Assembly: GCA_964034945.1 (NCBI GenBank) | Contig: OZ035962.1 | Span: forward strand, 103,108,784 to 103,172,783 | Direction of reading: 5' to 3' | Length of the DNA stretch: 64,000 nt | From: Chrysopilus asiliformis | Taxonomy: Eukaryota > Arthropoda > Insecta > Diptera > Rhagionidae | Shown here: one piece after another, positions 1 through 10,303 of the stretch | Layout: each line of letters opens with the position of its first letter | Numbering within the stretch: position 1 is the first letter of the stretch | Notes under the pieces: generated by a model | Seen by the model: only the letters and a program-made list of their open reading frames with translations | Told to the model about the DNA's origin: nothing | Databases searched by the model: none | Position numbers and translations under genes: made by a program

Positions 1-3000
1 AAATTTCAGGCCTATCGGTTAAGTAGTTTCCCCGCGAAAGAGTAACATAGAGGAAGAGCTAAGTTTCGAGATCACTTTACCCCCTCCCCTTACTCCCCCT
101 ACCGTTCGGGCTACTTTCTAATGAGTCTGTGTTGGTGCTGAACCCCCGACGAACATCTGTGCCAAATTTCAGGCCAATCGGTTAAGTAGTTTCCCCGCGA
201 AAGAGTAACATAGCGCAAAAACTAAGTTTCGAAATCACTTTACCCCCTCCCCTTACTCCCCCAACCTATCGGGTTACTTTTTAATGGGTCTATGTTGGTG
301 CTGGATCCCCGAGGAACATCTATGCCAAATTTCAGGCCAATTGGTTCAGTAGTTTCCTCGCGAAAGAGTAACATAGCGCAAAAACTAAGTTTCGAAATCA
401 CTTTACCCCCGACGAACATCTATGCCGAATTTCAGGCCAATCGGTTCAGTAGTTTCCTCGCGAAAGAGTAACATAGCGCAAAAACCAAGTTTCGAAATCA
501 CTTTACCCCCTCCCCTTACTCCCCCAACCTCTCGGGCTACTTCTTTATGGGTGTGTGTTGGGGCTGAGCCCCCGACAAATATCTGTGCCAAATTTCAGGC
601 CAATCGGTTAAGTAGTTTCCCCGCAAAAGGGTAACATAACGCAAAAACTAAGTTTCGAAATCACTTTACCCCCTCCCCTTACTCCCCCCACCTCTCGGGC
701 TACTTTTTAATGAGTCTGTGTTGGTGCTGGACCCCCGACGAACATCTATGCCAAATTTCAGGCCAATCGGTTCAGTAGTTTCCTCGCGAAAGAGTAATAT
801 AGCGCAAAAACTAAGTTTCGAAATCACTTTACCCCCTCCCCTTACTCCCCCCACCTATCGGGCTGCTTTTTAATGGGTCTATGTTGGTGCTGGACCCGCG
901 ACGAACATCTATGCCAAATTTCAGGCCAATTGGTTCAGTAGTTTCCTCGCGAAAGAGTAACATAGCGCAAAAACTAAGTTTCGAAATCACTTTACCCCCG
1001 ACGAACATCTATGCCGAATTTCAGGCCAATCGGTTCAGTAGTTTGCTCGCGAAAGAGTAACATAGCGCAAAAACCAAGTTTCGAAATCACTTTACCCCCT
1101 CCCCTTACTCCCCCAACCTCTCGGGCTACTTCTTTATGGGTGTGTGTTGGGGCTGAGCCCCCGACAAATATCTGTGCCAAATTTCAGGCCAATCGGTTAA
1201 GTAGTTTCCCCGCAAAAGAGTAACATAACGCAAAAACTAAGTTTCGAAATCACTTTACCCCCTCCCCTTACTCCCCCACCTCTCGGGCTACTTTTTAATG
1301 AGTCTGTGTTGGTGCTGGACCCCCGACGAACATCTATGCCAAATTTCAGGCCAATCGGTTAAGTAGTTTCCCCGCAAAAGGGTAACATAACGCAAAAACT
1401 AAGTTTCGAAATCACTTTACCCCCTCCCCTTACTCCCCCCACCTATCGGGCTACTTTTTAATGGGTCTGTGTTGGGGCTGAGGCCCCGACAAACATCTGT
1501 GCCAAATTTCAGGCCAATCGGTTAAGTAGTTTCCCCGCAAAAGAGTAACATAACGCAAAAACTAAGTTTCGAAATCACTTTACCCCCTCTATGCCGAATT
1601 TCAGGCCAATCGGTTCAGTAGTTTCCCCGCGAAAGAGTAACATAGCGCAAAAACTAAGTTTCGAAATCACTTTACCCCCTCCCCTTACTCCCCCAACCTC
1701 TCGGGCTACTTTTTAATGCGTCTATGTTGGTGCTGGATCCCCGACGAACATCTATGCCGAATTTCAGGCCAATCGGTTCAGTAGTTTCCCCGCGAAAGAG
1801 TTACATAGCGCAAAAACTAAGTTTCGAAATCACTTTACCCCCTCCCCTTACTCCCCCCACCTGTCGGGCTACTTTTTAATGAGTCTATGTTGGTGCTGGA
1901 CCCTCGACGAACATCTATGCCAAATTTCAGGCCAATCGGTTCAGTAGTTTCCCCGCGAAAGAGTAACATAGCGCAAAAACTAAGTTTCGAAATCACTTTA
2001 CCCCCTCCCCTTACTCCCTAAACCTATCGGGCTACTTTTTAATGGGTCTATGTCGGTGCTGGATCCCCGAGGAACATCTATGCCGAATTTCAGGCCAATC
2101 GGTTCAGTAGTTTCCCCGCGAAAGAGTAACATAGCGCAAAAACTAAGTTTCGAAATCACTTTACGCCCTCCCCTTACTCCCCCAACCTCTCGGGCTACTT
2201 CTTTATGGGTCTGTGTTGGGGCTGAGGCCCGGACAAACATCTGTGCCAAATTTCAGGCCAATCGGTTAAGTAGTTTCCCCGCAAAAGAGTAACATAACGC
2301 AAAAACTAAGTTTCGAAATCACTTTACCCCCTCCCCTTACTCCCCTTACCTCTCGGGCTACTTTTTAATGAGTCTGTGTTGGTGCTGGACCCCCGACGAA
2401 CATCTATGCCGAATTTCAGGCCAATCGGTTCAGTAGTTTCCTCGCGAAAGAGTAACATAGCGCAAAAACTAAGTTTCGAAATCACTTTACCCCCTCCCCT
2501 TACTCCCCCAACCTATCGGGCTACTTTTTAATGGGTCTGTGTTGGGGCTGAGGCCCCGACAAACATCTGTGCCAAATTTCAGGCCAATCTATTAAGTAGT
2601 TTCCCCGCGAAAGAGTAACATAGCGCAAAAACTAAGTTTCGAAATCACTTTACCCCCTCCCCTTACTCCCCCCACCTATCGGGCTACTTTTTAATGAGTC
2701 TGTGTTGGTGCTGGACCCCCGGCGAACATCTATGCCAAATTTCAGGCCAATTGGTTCAGTAGTTTCCTCGCGAAAGAGTAACATAGCGCAAAAACTAAGT
2801 TTCGAAATCACTTTACCCCCGACGAACATCTATGCCGAATTTCAGGCCAATCGGTTCAGTAGTTTGCTCGCGAAAGAGTAACATAGCGCAAAAACCAAGT
2901 TTCGAAATCACTTTACCCCCTCCCCTTACTCCCCCAACCTCTCCGGCTACTTCTTTATGGGTGTGTGTTGGGGCTGAGGCCCCGACAAACATCTGTGCCA

Positions 3001-3732
3001 AATTTCAGGCCAATCTATTAAGTAGTTTCCCCGCGAAAGAGTAACATAGCGCAAAAACTAAGTTTCGAAATCACTTTACCCCCTCCCCTTACTCCCCCCA
3101 CCTATCGGGCTACTTTTTAATGAGTCTGTGTTGGTGCTGGACCCCCGGCGAACATCTATGCCAAATTTCAGGCCAATTGGTTCAGTAGTTTCCTCGCGAA
3201 AGAGTAACATAGCGCAAAAACTAAGTTTCGAAATCACTTTACCCCCGACGAACATCTATGCCGAATTTCAGGCCAATTGGTTCAGTAGTTTCCTCGCGAA
3301 AGAGTAACATAGCGCAAAAACTAAGTTTCGAAATCACTTTACCCCCGACGAACATCTATGCCGAATTTCAGGCCAATCGGTTCAGTAGTTTCCTCGCGAA
3401 AGAGTAACATAGCGCAAAAACTAAGTTTCGAAATCACTTTACCCCCTCCCCTTACTCCCCCAACCTCCCGGGCTACTTTTTAATGGGTCTATGTTGGTGC
3501 TGGATCCCCGAGGAACATCTATGCCAAATTTCAGGCCAGTCGGTTCAGTAGTTTCCCCGTGAAAGAGTAACATAGCGCAAAAACTAAGTTTCGAAATCAC
3601 TTTACCCCCTCCCCTTGCTCCCCCCACCACTCGCGCTACTTTTCCGTATGCCTATGTTGGAACCAGAACTATCACAGACACTCATGCCAAATTTCAAGTC
3701 AATCGGTTCAGCCGTTTTTGCGTGAAAGAGGA

Positions 3733-3775
<43 letters not shown>

Positions 3776-3805
3776 CCAACTCATTTTTATATATTAGTAT
3801 GATGA
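1..3805 (+). repeat. Satellite-like tandem array, 163-bp monomer, ending in element terminus
   Basis: Seen directly: the phrase AAATTTCAGGCCAATCGG (or GAATTTCAGG...) recurs at 1, 164, 327, 427, 590, 753, 916, 1016, 1179, 1341, 1504, 1596, 1759, 1922, 2085, 2248, 2411, 2574, 2737, 2837, 3000, 3163, 3263, 3363, 3526 and, diverged, 3689. Spacing is 163 bp (once 162) except for 100-bp and one 92-bp deleted units. Each monomer has a TTTCCCCGCGAAAGAGTAACAT block, a C-rich CCCCCTCCCCTTACTCCCCC block and a GGGTCTATGTTGGTGCTGGA-like block. The last monomer (from 3689) differs: it passes into (GACA)n and then the terminus TTTTTATATATTAGTATG, as in the dispersed copies at 19312-19806 and 29884-30387. 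The array is therefore an expanded internal module of that element; its left end lies outside the window. Open reading frames of 60-80 codons on both strands here are by-products of the repeat and not genes. Confidence 0.95.
3733..3775 (+). repeat. (GACA)n microsatellite at array terminus
   Basis: About ten perfect GACA units follow GAGGAACAG. The equivalent place in the inner monomers reads GAGTAACATAGCG, so the microsatellite grew from a point inside the monomer sequence. Confidence 0.95.
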
Positions 3806-3829
3806 TCGTGTAAAAGTTTATCTCGCATT

Positions 3830-3965
3830 CTAACTTATCATCGACCTCGATAACTCGAAGTTTCTTGCTATTAACCTCAAAGGGTCAAACCTTAATATCT
3901 CGAAATCCCCGATAACTCAAAGTTTCGCCTGTCGCGTCAACTTAGACTTATCGAGGTTCTACTGC
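3830..3965. mobile_element. Degenerate pogo-like MITE fragment
   Basis: The right end reads ACTTATCGAGGTTCTACTG, the reverse complement of the CAGTAGAACCTCGATAAGT type of terminus known from pogo/Tigger-like elements. Inside are repeated GATAACTCGAAG / GATAACTCAAAG phrases. The left end is decayed (CATCGACCTCGATAACTCG) and abuts the terminus of the satellite element. Superfamily assignment rests only on the terminus. Confidence 0.5.
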
Positions 3966-5080
3966 ACATTTAATCTAGAACTACATACAGTAGCATAGAC
4001 AATATTTGAGATTAGAAAATATATAGCATAGAAAATATTTGAATACTCTGTTATATGAACAACATAAAATTTAATGTTCATAAAATCGCGAGTGTATTTA
4101 TAACTAACGCTTCATCGTTATAAAGCAGTTTTTTTTATTTTAAAGGAAATAATTCTACAGAATAAAAGACTGTTAGCATAATATGTGTTGTCTGGATGTA
4201 AAAATATATATTTAACCATAAGCATATGAATGACATGTATTTATATATTGTAAGTATTGTGGAAAATGTCTTGTAATTTACATATTATGCAAAACATTTC
4301 TTGTTGCGAATTATCATGATTCCAATTACTATAATTCAATTCGAGTTCTGCCGATTACTTATACACGCGAAATAATTTCCGTTCTTAAATGTGACTATGC
4401 TCCTGCTTGATTTTATTTTATTTATTGCATTTATATAAATAAATCCCCCATCCCCATCATTTCAATTCCATCCCTTTGAAATCTTGTCGTCCTTTTTATT
4501 GTTGTGTTCTATATGTCTCTTATGCAAGTGTTTTTATACTAAAAAAAATACACTAGAGTTTTATTGTACAGTATTTTTATGTTATTGCGAAGACATAAGT
4601 TATCTGCTTCTTTAATTTTCCTTGTATTGTAATTGCAAGGGGGCAAATTTTTTTTTATTGTGAAATTTCAATGCAAATTTATTCAGACATAAGATTTGCC
4701 TTATTTAACGAAATAATAATGTATTATTGTTGAGATCATTAAAGTATTGTAATTGGTTTGGTTTTCGTAAAACATAATTAATCTTTGAATTTATCTTGCG
4801 ATGAACTTACTTTTTTTACTTTTATTTATTTATTTATTTTTCGCAAAGATTTTTTTTCCAAAACAACATAGAAAAACCGTAACTTTTTTACCTTTTGGAC
4901 AAGAAGTTGAACAAATATGAAACATATTAAATCGAACATTCCATAAGTCGAATTATCCAGTAAGTTAAAAGTCGAACTGAGGCATACTTGATAACTCGAA
5001 CCATGGGCGCACTCACGTATGGGCGGGCAGGAAAAGGCTGCGACTACCCTGGATTTTGAAAAAAACTTTTGATTCTTTAT
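3966..5080. other. AT-rich non-coding stretch
   Basis: No supported gene. Strongly AT-rich with homopolymer runs. Phrases such as AAGTCGAATTATCCAGTAAG and TTGATAACTCGAACC near 4945-5000 look like decayed pogo-type termini but have no clear partner. A 111-codon minus-strand frame across 4826-5161 shows no recognisable domain and crosses a repeat. Confidence 0.6.
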
Positions 5081-5199
5081 CCCTTTCAGACCCACCATAT
5101 ACGATTGTGTTAGGTGACGTAATACGTTTATATTTCGGCTCAGACTGAAAATTTCGCTCAAAATCCCAAAAGCAGTGACCTTTTGTCAAGAGCTTCTAT

Positions 5200-5317
5200 C
5201 CCTTTCAGACCCAAAAATTTTTTTCAAATTTTTTTTTGTTATTCTGGTATTGAAATAAATAATAGTATAGCAATTTTTGTAGCAATCGGAAGAAAAAAAT
5301 TTTTGGGTCTGAAAGGG
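5200..5317. mobile_element. Foldback element with CCCTTTCAGACCC ends
   Basis: The left arm CCCTTTCAGACCCAAAAATT is mirrored by the right arm AATTTTTGGGTCTGAAAGGG. The element is almost entirely palindromic, about 118 bp. A further copy of CCCTTTCAGACCC starts at 5081, in the same orientation as the left arm, so this may be a nest or a solo end. No clear target duplication. Confidence 0.75.
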
Positions 5318-5661
5318 TTATATTACTTAAATAAATAATGGTTTTTGATATTCCTTGAATAAAAGTGAAACTACAGTGAAAGCGTAGTGCGTTACGTTGC
5401 GTCAAATCGAAATTCGGGCAATTTAGGAGTTAAAAGATGGTGAAGAAAATAAATTTAGTATCGGTTTAGTACTTTTTGAGGAAATATATTTCTGATAGTA
5501 TTTTTAAATGGCAGCAGGGTTCAGTACCTGTAAAAGAAGCCAAACTTCAACTTTCTAGGGTAAAATAGCAATTTCTATGAATTTTTAATGGATAAATCCT
5601 TTAAAAACTTTAAGGATCAATCACTAAAAAAGTTTGACAACATAGAAATTGTTCTACAATG

Positions 5662-6396
5662 TTTATACCCGTATGATGAAACCAAAGGGTATATTAAATT
5701 TGCCATACCGTTTGTAACGCCGAGATCCCGTCATACACAAAAATGAATTACACCAGTGTGTTTAGAATGACAAAAAAAATTGAATTTTGCATGTCGGTCC
5801 GTCCGTCTGTCCGTCCGTCTGTCCGTCCGTCTGTCCGTCCGTCTGTCCGTCCGTCTGTCCGTCCGTCTGTCCGTCCGTCTGTCCGTCCGTCTGTCCGTCC
5901 GTCTGTCCGTCTGTCCATCTGTCCGTCCGTCTGTCCGTCGGTCTGTTCGTCTGTCTGTCTGTCTGTCTGTCCGTCTTTCCGTCTGTCCGTCCGTCTGTAG
6001 CGCGGATTGCGGGCGCACGGATTGAGCTAGAGATCTGAAATTTTGCGTAGATTCATTTTTCGTAAAATGCAAGGGTAAGTTCGTTAATGGGCAAAAATGG
6101 GTCGTTAGGGGGGTACCCCCCATACGAACGAAAATGTTTTTTGCGAATATCTCAAAAACGGTGCTTCTTATCAAAAAAGTTCAAGAACCAAAGTTATTTA
6201 GGATATAATTCTACATAAAACTCCCATATATCAAAATCTGATTGGAATAAATTTAAAAAAATCTAATTGAAAAGTTTGACTTCAAAGTGGAATTTTGATA
6301 CAACTGTTCGCCATTCACTTAAACTTCGAATAAAGCCATATCACCATTCGGGTTTTCAATAACTGCCAGATTGGAAATTATAGCTTTTGTTATGTT
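5662..6396 (+). mobile_element. Mini-me / Helentron-like (GTCY)n element, copy A
   Basis: Begins TTTATACCCGTATGATGAAACC; ATACCC and GGGTAT can pair as a short stem-loop at 5664-5691. Then come a GAATTACACCAGTGTGTTTAG segment, a long (GTCY)n tract (about 5796-6000), the core GGATTGAGCTAGAGATCTGAAA, and a body ending TAGCTTTTGTTATG near 6396. Copies at 9711-10303 and 39658-40202 share this order, which fixes the ends. Order and core match what is known of dipteran mini-me elements, now grouped with Helentron-derived elements; that link is from family knowledge and not tested here. The 80-150-codon frames (PSVRPSV-type and its antisense) are translated microsatellite. Confidence 0.8.
5796..6000 (+). 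repeat. (GTCCGTCCGTCT)n compound microsatellite
   Basis: Mostly a 12-bp period GTCC-GTCC-GTCT, decaying to GTCT/GTCC mixtures at the right. Copies B and C of the same element have only about 60-90 bp of GTCY, so this tract has expanded locally. Confidence 0.95.
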
Positions 6397-6478
6397 TTTT
6401 AGCCTAAAATTATCTTCCAGAATCCATTGACAGAATGTCAATAACAAAATTGTGTTGAAATTGTTCTACTGTGTAATC

Positions 6479-6578
6479 CAGTCGAACCTGGATAAGTGAG
6501 ACACGGGGAAGTCTGGAACCCCTATAAGTGGGATCCATGAGACGGTCCCTTTAGATCCCACTTATCCAGGTTTGACTG
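6479..6578. mobile_element. Pogo-like MITE, 100 bp
   Basis: Terminal inverted repeats CAGTCGAACCTGGATAAGTG and CACTTATCCAGGTTTGACTG (one mismatch). TA follows the right end; the left flank is TC, probably mutated. The termini resemble pogo/Tigger-type Tc1-mariner elements. Too short to encode protein. Confidence 0.8.
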
Positions 6579-6928
6579 TAGATAAAATAACATTGTAATT
6601 AATAATGAAAGATATATTCTTGTACAAAGCAAAGCATTAACCGAATATAAACCTAAGCATTTAAGTACAATTGCTAGGATATGAGTTGAAAATTATGTTA
6701 TTTTAATGATGTTGTAAATTGATGAAATATTTTACATTCTGATCCCGGAAGTGATGTCAAAAATCTTATTTAACATCAAAATTGAATCTTATAAATTGTA
6801 GATACATATGCAAAATTGAGTCACCCTGTTATAGAGTTTACCATTATATCGTATACTATTATAAGTATATATAGTCATATTTTATCTCTCGAAGGTATAA
6901 TTTTCTTGGAACTGTTTATGTGCGGTGG

Positions 6929-7017
6929 AAGGGTAATTAAAATCCGTTGATTAATATGTAAATTTAATAAGATTACGAGTTCAGCGAATGAGATTCGATA
7001 GCCCCAAGGAAGGACGA
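6929..7017 (+). repeat. Dispersed 89-bp segment, copy 1
   Basis: From AAGGGTAATTAAAATCCG to AAGGACGA, this segment recurs at 63432-63520 in the same orientation with only a handful of mismatches. No inverted ends or poly-A are visible and the flanks are unrelated. Element type unknown. Confidence 0.85.
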
Positions 7018-8600
7018 TACGTACATATACAAAATACAAGCAACGACCGAACCCAAAGGTATGTCCATGTAACACGTTCCAATGCTCAATGTTGAATTTT
7101 GTTGGAATTGAAGTTTGAGTTGGAGTTAAAGACCAAACCTGCCCCCCGTCACCCTGCTCTGCACCCAACAAATCATTCCATAGTAAACTAACCGTTCGTC
7201 CGTCTTTCGTTCACTCCTTTCGGATACATAATAAGTTTATGTATATTGCTGAGCATTACCATTTCTATAGATACGAAAAATCTGAGAGATATTTGTAATG
7301 GGTAACAAAATCTATCTATCTACCTATATGCTATTTATCAATTGTATAAAAACTACTTATGCTACTGTACTCAAATACTGTTGTGTTTTTCGTATGTCCA
7401 CATATTTTTATACATCAAGAGATACAGATATATAGTATCTTTTTACTCCTTTTCCTAACTGCTAAATGTGAATTAAAACTTAACACCACATATGGAAGAA
7501 GTTCTTGATAATTTATTTGGCTCAACTCTGACTACACGTAATTGCAGTGTACGGAATCAAGCGAAACTTTTCGACTAAAACACTAAAAAAAAAGTACCAA
7601 AGAAATAAAGGTGTAGAAAAAATCCTTAACTAGTGTGTTAACGGAATGCTCTCAGCATAATATTGGCCAACGAATCTCCCCCGACCGCGCCCCTCTTATG
7701 CCTTCTTTTTCTCATGGCCCACGTTGGGTAGCCGACAGGTAAGAGGGCTCGCCGCCGCCGGTATACGGTAATAAAACACAACACACAAGTAGGTAGCATA
7801 AGCAAAGCATATATACATGGTATAAAGTAAGTAATCCGTTTAATTTCAGGAAATTTCTTTTGGACAGCTTAATTATTTGAAACGACGAAACGCTATAATT
7901 GTATGACGACGATGATCTTATTACTCATTAAAACGTGAACAACCAGAAAGTATCTCTTTCCAAAAATAAAAAAAAATTAAGTAAAACTTATAACCGAACA
8001 TGTCACGGGTATTAATCAGTTATGATCCCTGTGTGAAAATTTAATGTTTAATTTTTTTATGATATCAATAATTATAGCCATTATGATTATAAGTCTCCGT
8101 TAAGGGACAGTTTCGAAAATGAATTTTCTTCTTAATTCATATTATAAAATGTAGCAATTTAGTTGTGCCCAAAACTTTATGTTTCAGAGATTAATTTTTA
8201 TGATTAAAATGTATATTTTATATACAAATACACGTCTGCAAAATGACACCATCTGTTTTTACATTGGGGTCAATTTTACTGGGTTTTTGGGAAAAGTTTT
8301 GAAAAAATCTTTGTACCATTTTTGGATAATTTTACAATAAATTTCAGGTCTCTCAAATCTTTAGAATAAAAATTTTGCAAATAGTGGAACATCGGTTCAT
8401 GCGTGCCTCGGTTGGTGAACAGTCTTTAGGAACGGATTAAGTTCACGAGCTTTGGTTCCACTGTATTTAATATTTTTTTTTGAATTTTTAGTGCTCAAGT
8501 CAATAATTTATTATTGCTCTCTTGTATTATTACTGTGCTGGTATTTTTTTTCTTTTAGTAAATATTTTCTTAATGTTTATAAAGTATTATTGTTTCCTAA
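7018..8600. other. Gene-free stretch with a short GC-rich island
   Basis: Mostly AT-rich DNA without a supported gene. A GC-rich patch at about 7667-7770 contains CCGACCGCGCCCC and GCCGCCGCCGG and, on the plus strand, a donor-like GACAG|GTAAGAG at 7738/7739. The rest is unremarkable. Confidence 0.5.
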
Positions 8601-9053
8601 TGCGGCGGTCACACGACGTGGTTTTGCCAGCGCTAGTGGCTGTTTGGCTGTTAGCAGCCGTTTCAGCAGCACCGTGTGAACCCTAGTGTGTTGCTACTAC
8701 CAGCAGCAGTGTGATGATTTTAGCGGCGCTAGTGAAGTAGAGACCGTTCTACTTTGCCAGCGCTACTAGGGATCACGTGACCCTGTCACATGGTTTCTGA
8801 CCTGTCAAAAGTCTGATAAGTGGTAAAGTTTGTTTATTGTAAGTTGCTATTTTAGGTTTATTTATTTAAATTTGTGTGTAACGTTTATTATTTAAAAAAT
8901 CCCCCAGATTAAAATGTCAAACCACTGTTTTGCTACTTGACAGTGCTACTAAAGTATAAACCGTCTCAGTAAGCTGGCTGCTGTTGCTACTTGCCAGCGC
9001 TACTAACCAACAGCAGCCAGCAGCTGGCAAAACAGCGTCGTGTGACCGCGGCA
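8601..9053 (+). mobile_element. PIF/Harbinger-like MITE, copy 1
   Basis: Terminal inverted repeats of about 30 bp: TGCGGCGGTCACACGACG ... GTTTTGCCAG, and CTGGCAAAAC ... CGTCGTGTGACCGCGGCA. Flanked by TAA on both sides (8598-8600, 9054-9056), the 3-bp target duplication expected for PIF/Harbinger. The interior is rich in CAGC/GCTG and CCAGCGCTA(G/C)T motifs in both orientations. No coding capacity. A second copy at 22161-23464 is interrupted by another element; this copy shows the uninterrupted state. Confidence 0.9.
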
Positions 9054-9710
9054 TAAAAGGACCCTTTTTCTCAATTTTCGGCCGAATCCGAAGGTTTGCA
9101 TAAAAACTAAGATAAATATTTACTGTAAGGGCAAAGCAATTGCGGTTCTATCAGACTTTTTTTCACGTTAAAAAAATCGGAAAATTTGAAAATTAACAAA
9201 ACTAACGTATAAACAATTCTTATCAATAATAAATGAAAATTTTGTTAACATTGAGAAAAAGTTTTTTTTTAACATAAAAGTGTTTTTAATAATCAGTCAA
9301 CTGAAGGTGGAAAACTTGTATTATAATGGATTTACCCACAATGTGCTTTTATAATTTTTTGTAAATAGTTGTTTTGGAAAACATTGAGAAATTCAAATGT
9401 GATTCAACTTTCAACATCTAACAAAAAAAAAATGTATGTGTAAAACTAATTAGGAAAATTTTAATTAAAAAAAACAAGACCCCCCCTCCCCCCTCCCCCC
9501 CTCCCCACTCTTTTGCACTCCATACCACATATCTGTCCTGATTTTTAATTAATATTTTTTAAAGTTTATCCCAATTTCTCCAAATTTTTGTGTTTTCACG
9601 TAAAGTTTTCAGCAATAGAAATACGATTTCACATAAATGTTTCATACATGAAATTCCAATTATGAGACACATACGAAAATGAGACTTTTGAAACTTTATG
9701 CATAAACCAA
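9054..9710. other. Gene-free AT-rich stretch with C-tract
   Basis: No gene seen. A polypyrimidine run of C and CT occupies about 9481-9507. The surrounding text is AT-rich with A and T homopolymers. Confidence 0.6.
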
Positions 9711-10303
9711 ATGTTTATACCCGTATGGTGAAACCAAAGGGTATATTAACTTTGCCTTACCGTTTGTAACGCCAAGATCCCGTCATCACACATAAAAATG
9801 AATTACACCACTGTGTTTAGAATGATAAAAATAATTAATTTCTGCATGTCCGTCCGTCTGTCTGTCTGTCTGTCTGTCCGTCTGTCTGTCTGTCTGTCCA
9901 TCTGTCTGCCTGTCCGTCTGTCTGTGGCGCGGATTGCGGGCGCACGGATTGAGCTAGAGACTTGAAATTTTGCGCAGATTCGTTTTTCGTAAAATGCGAG
10001 GCTAAGTTCGTTAATGGGCAAAAATCGACCATTAGGGGGGGTACCCCCATACGAACGAAATCGTTTTTTGTGAATATCTCAAAAAAGGTGCATCTTATCA
10101 AAAAAGTCCAAGAACAAAAGTTATTTAGGATCTGATTCTACATAAAACTCCCATACATCAAAATCCGATTGGAATAAATTTTAAAAAATCTTATTGGAAA
10201 GTTTGACTTCAAAGTGGAATTTTGGTACAACTGTTCGAATTTTGGTACGAATATCACCATACGGGTCTCCAGATTGGCAATTATAGCTTTTGTTATGTTT
10301 TTG
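9711..10303 (+). mobile_element. Mini-me / Helentron-like (GTCY)n element, copy B
   Basis: Starts TTTATACCCGTATGGTGAAACC and ends TAGCTTTTGTTATG, the same termini as copies A and C. The (GTCY)n tract is at about 9848-9926, followed by GCGCGGATTGCGGGCGCACG and the core GGATTGAGCTAGAGACTTGAAA. The body matches copies A and C closely. Frames of 70-90 codons on the minus strand are shadows of the repeat. Confidence 0.8.

Noticed and set aside
403..3784. Many 60-83-codon frames on both strands in the first 3.8 kb
   Set aside because: All are the same translated satellite monomer; they exist on both strands at once and follow the repeat period.
1..3805. CRISPR-like appearance of regularly spaced repeats
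   Set aside because: The whole 163-bp unit repeats, there are no unique spacers, no cas genes, and the genome is eukaryotic.
5731..6174. 147-codon minus-strand frame and three plus-strand PSVRPSV-type frames
   Set aside because: Translation of the GTCY microsatellite in an interspersed element; no stop codons arise in this repeat in several frames.
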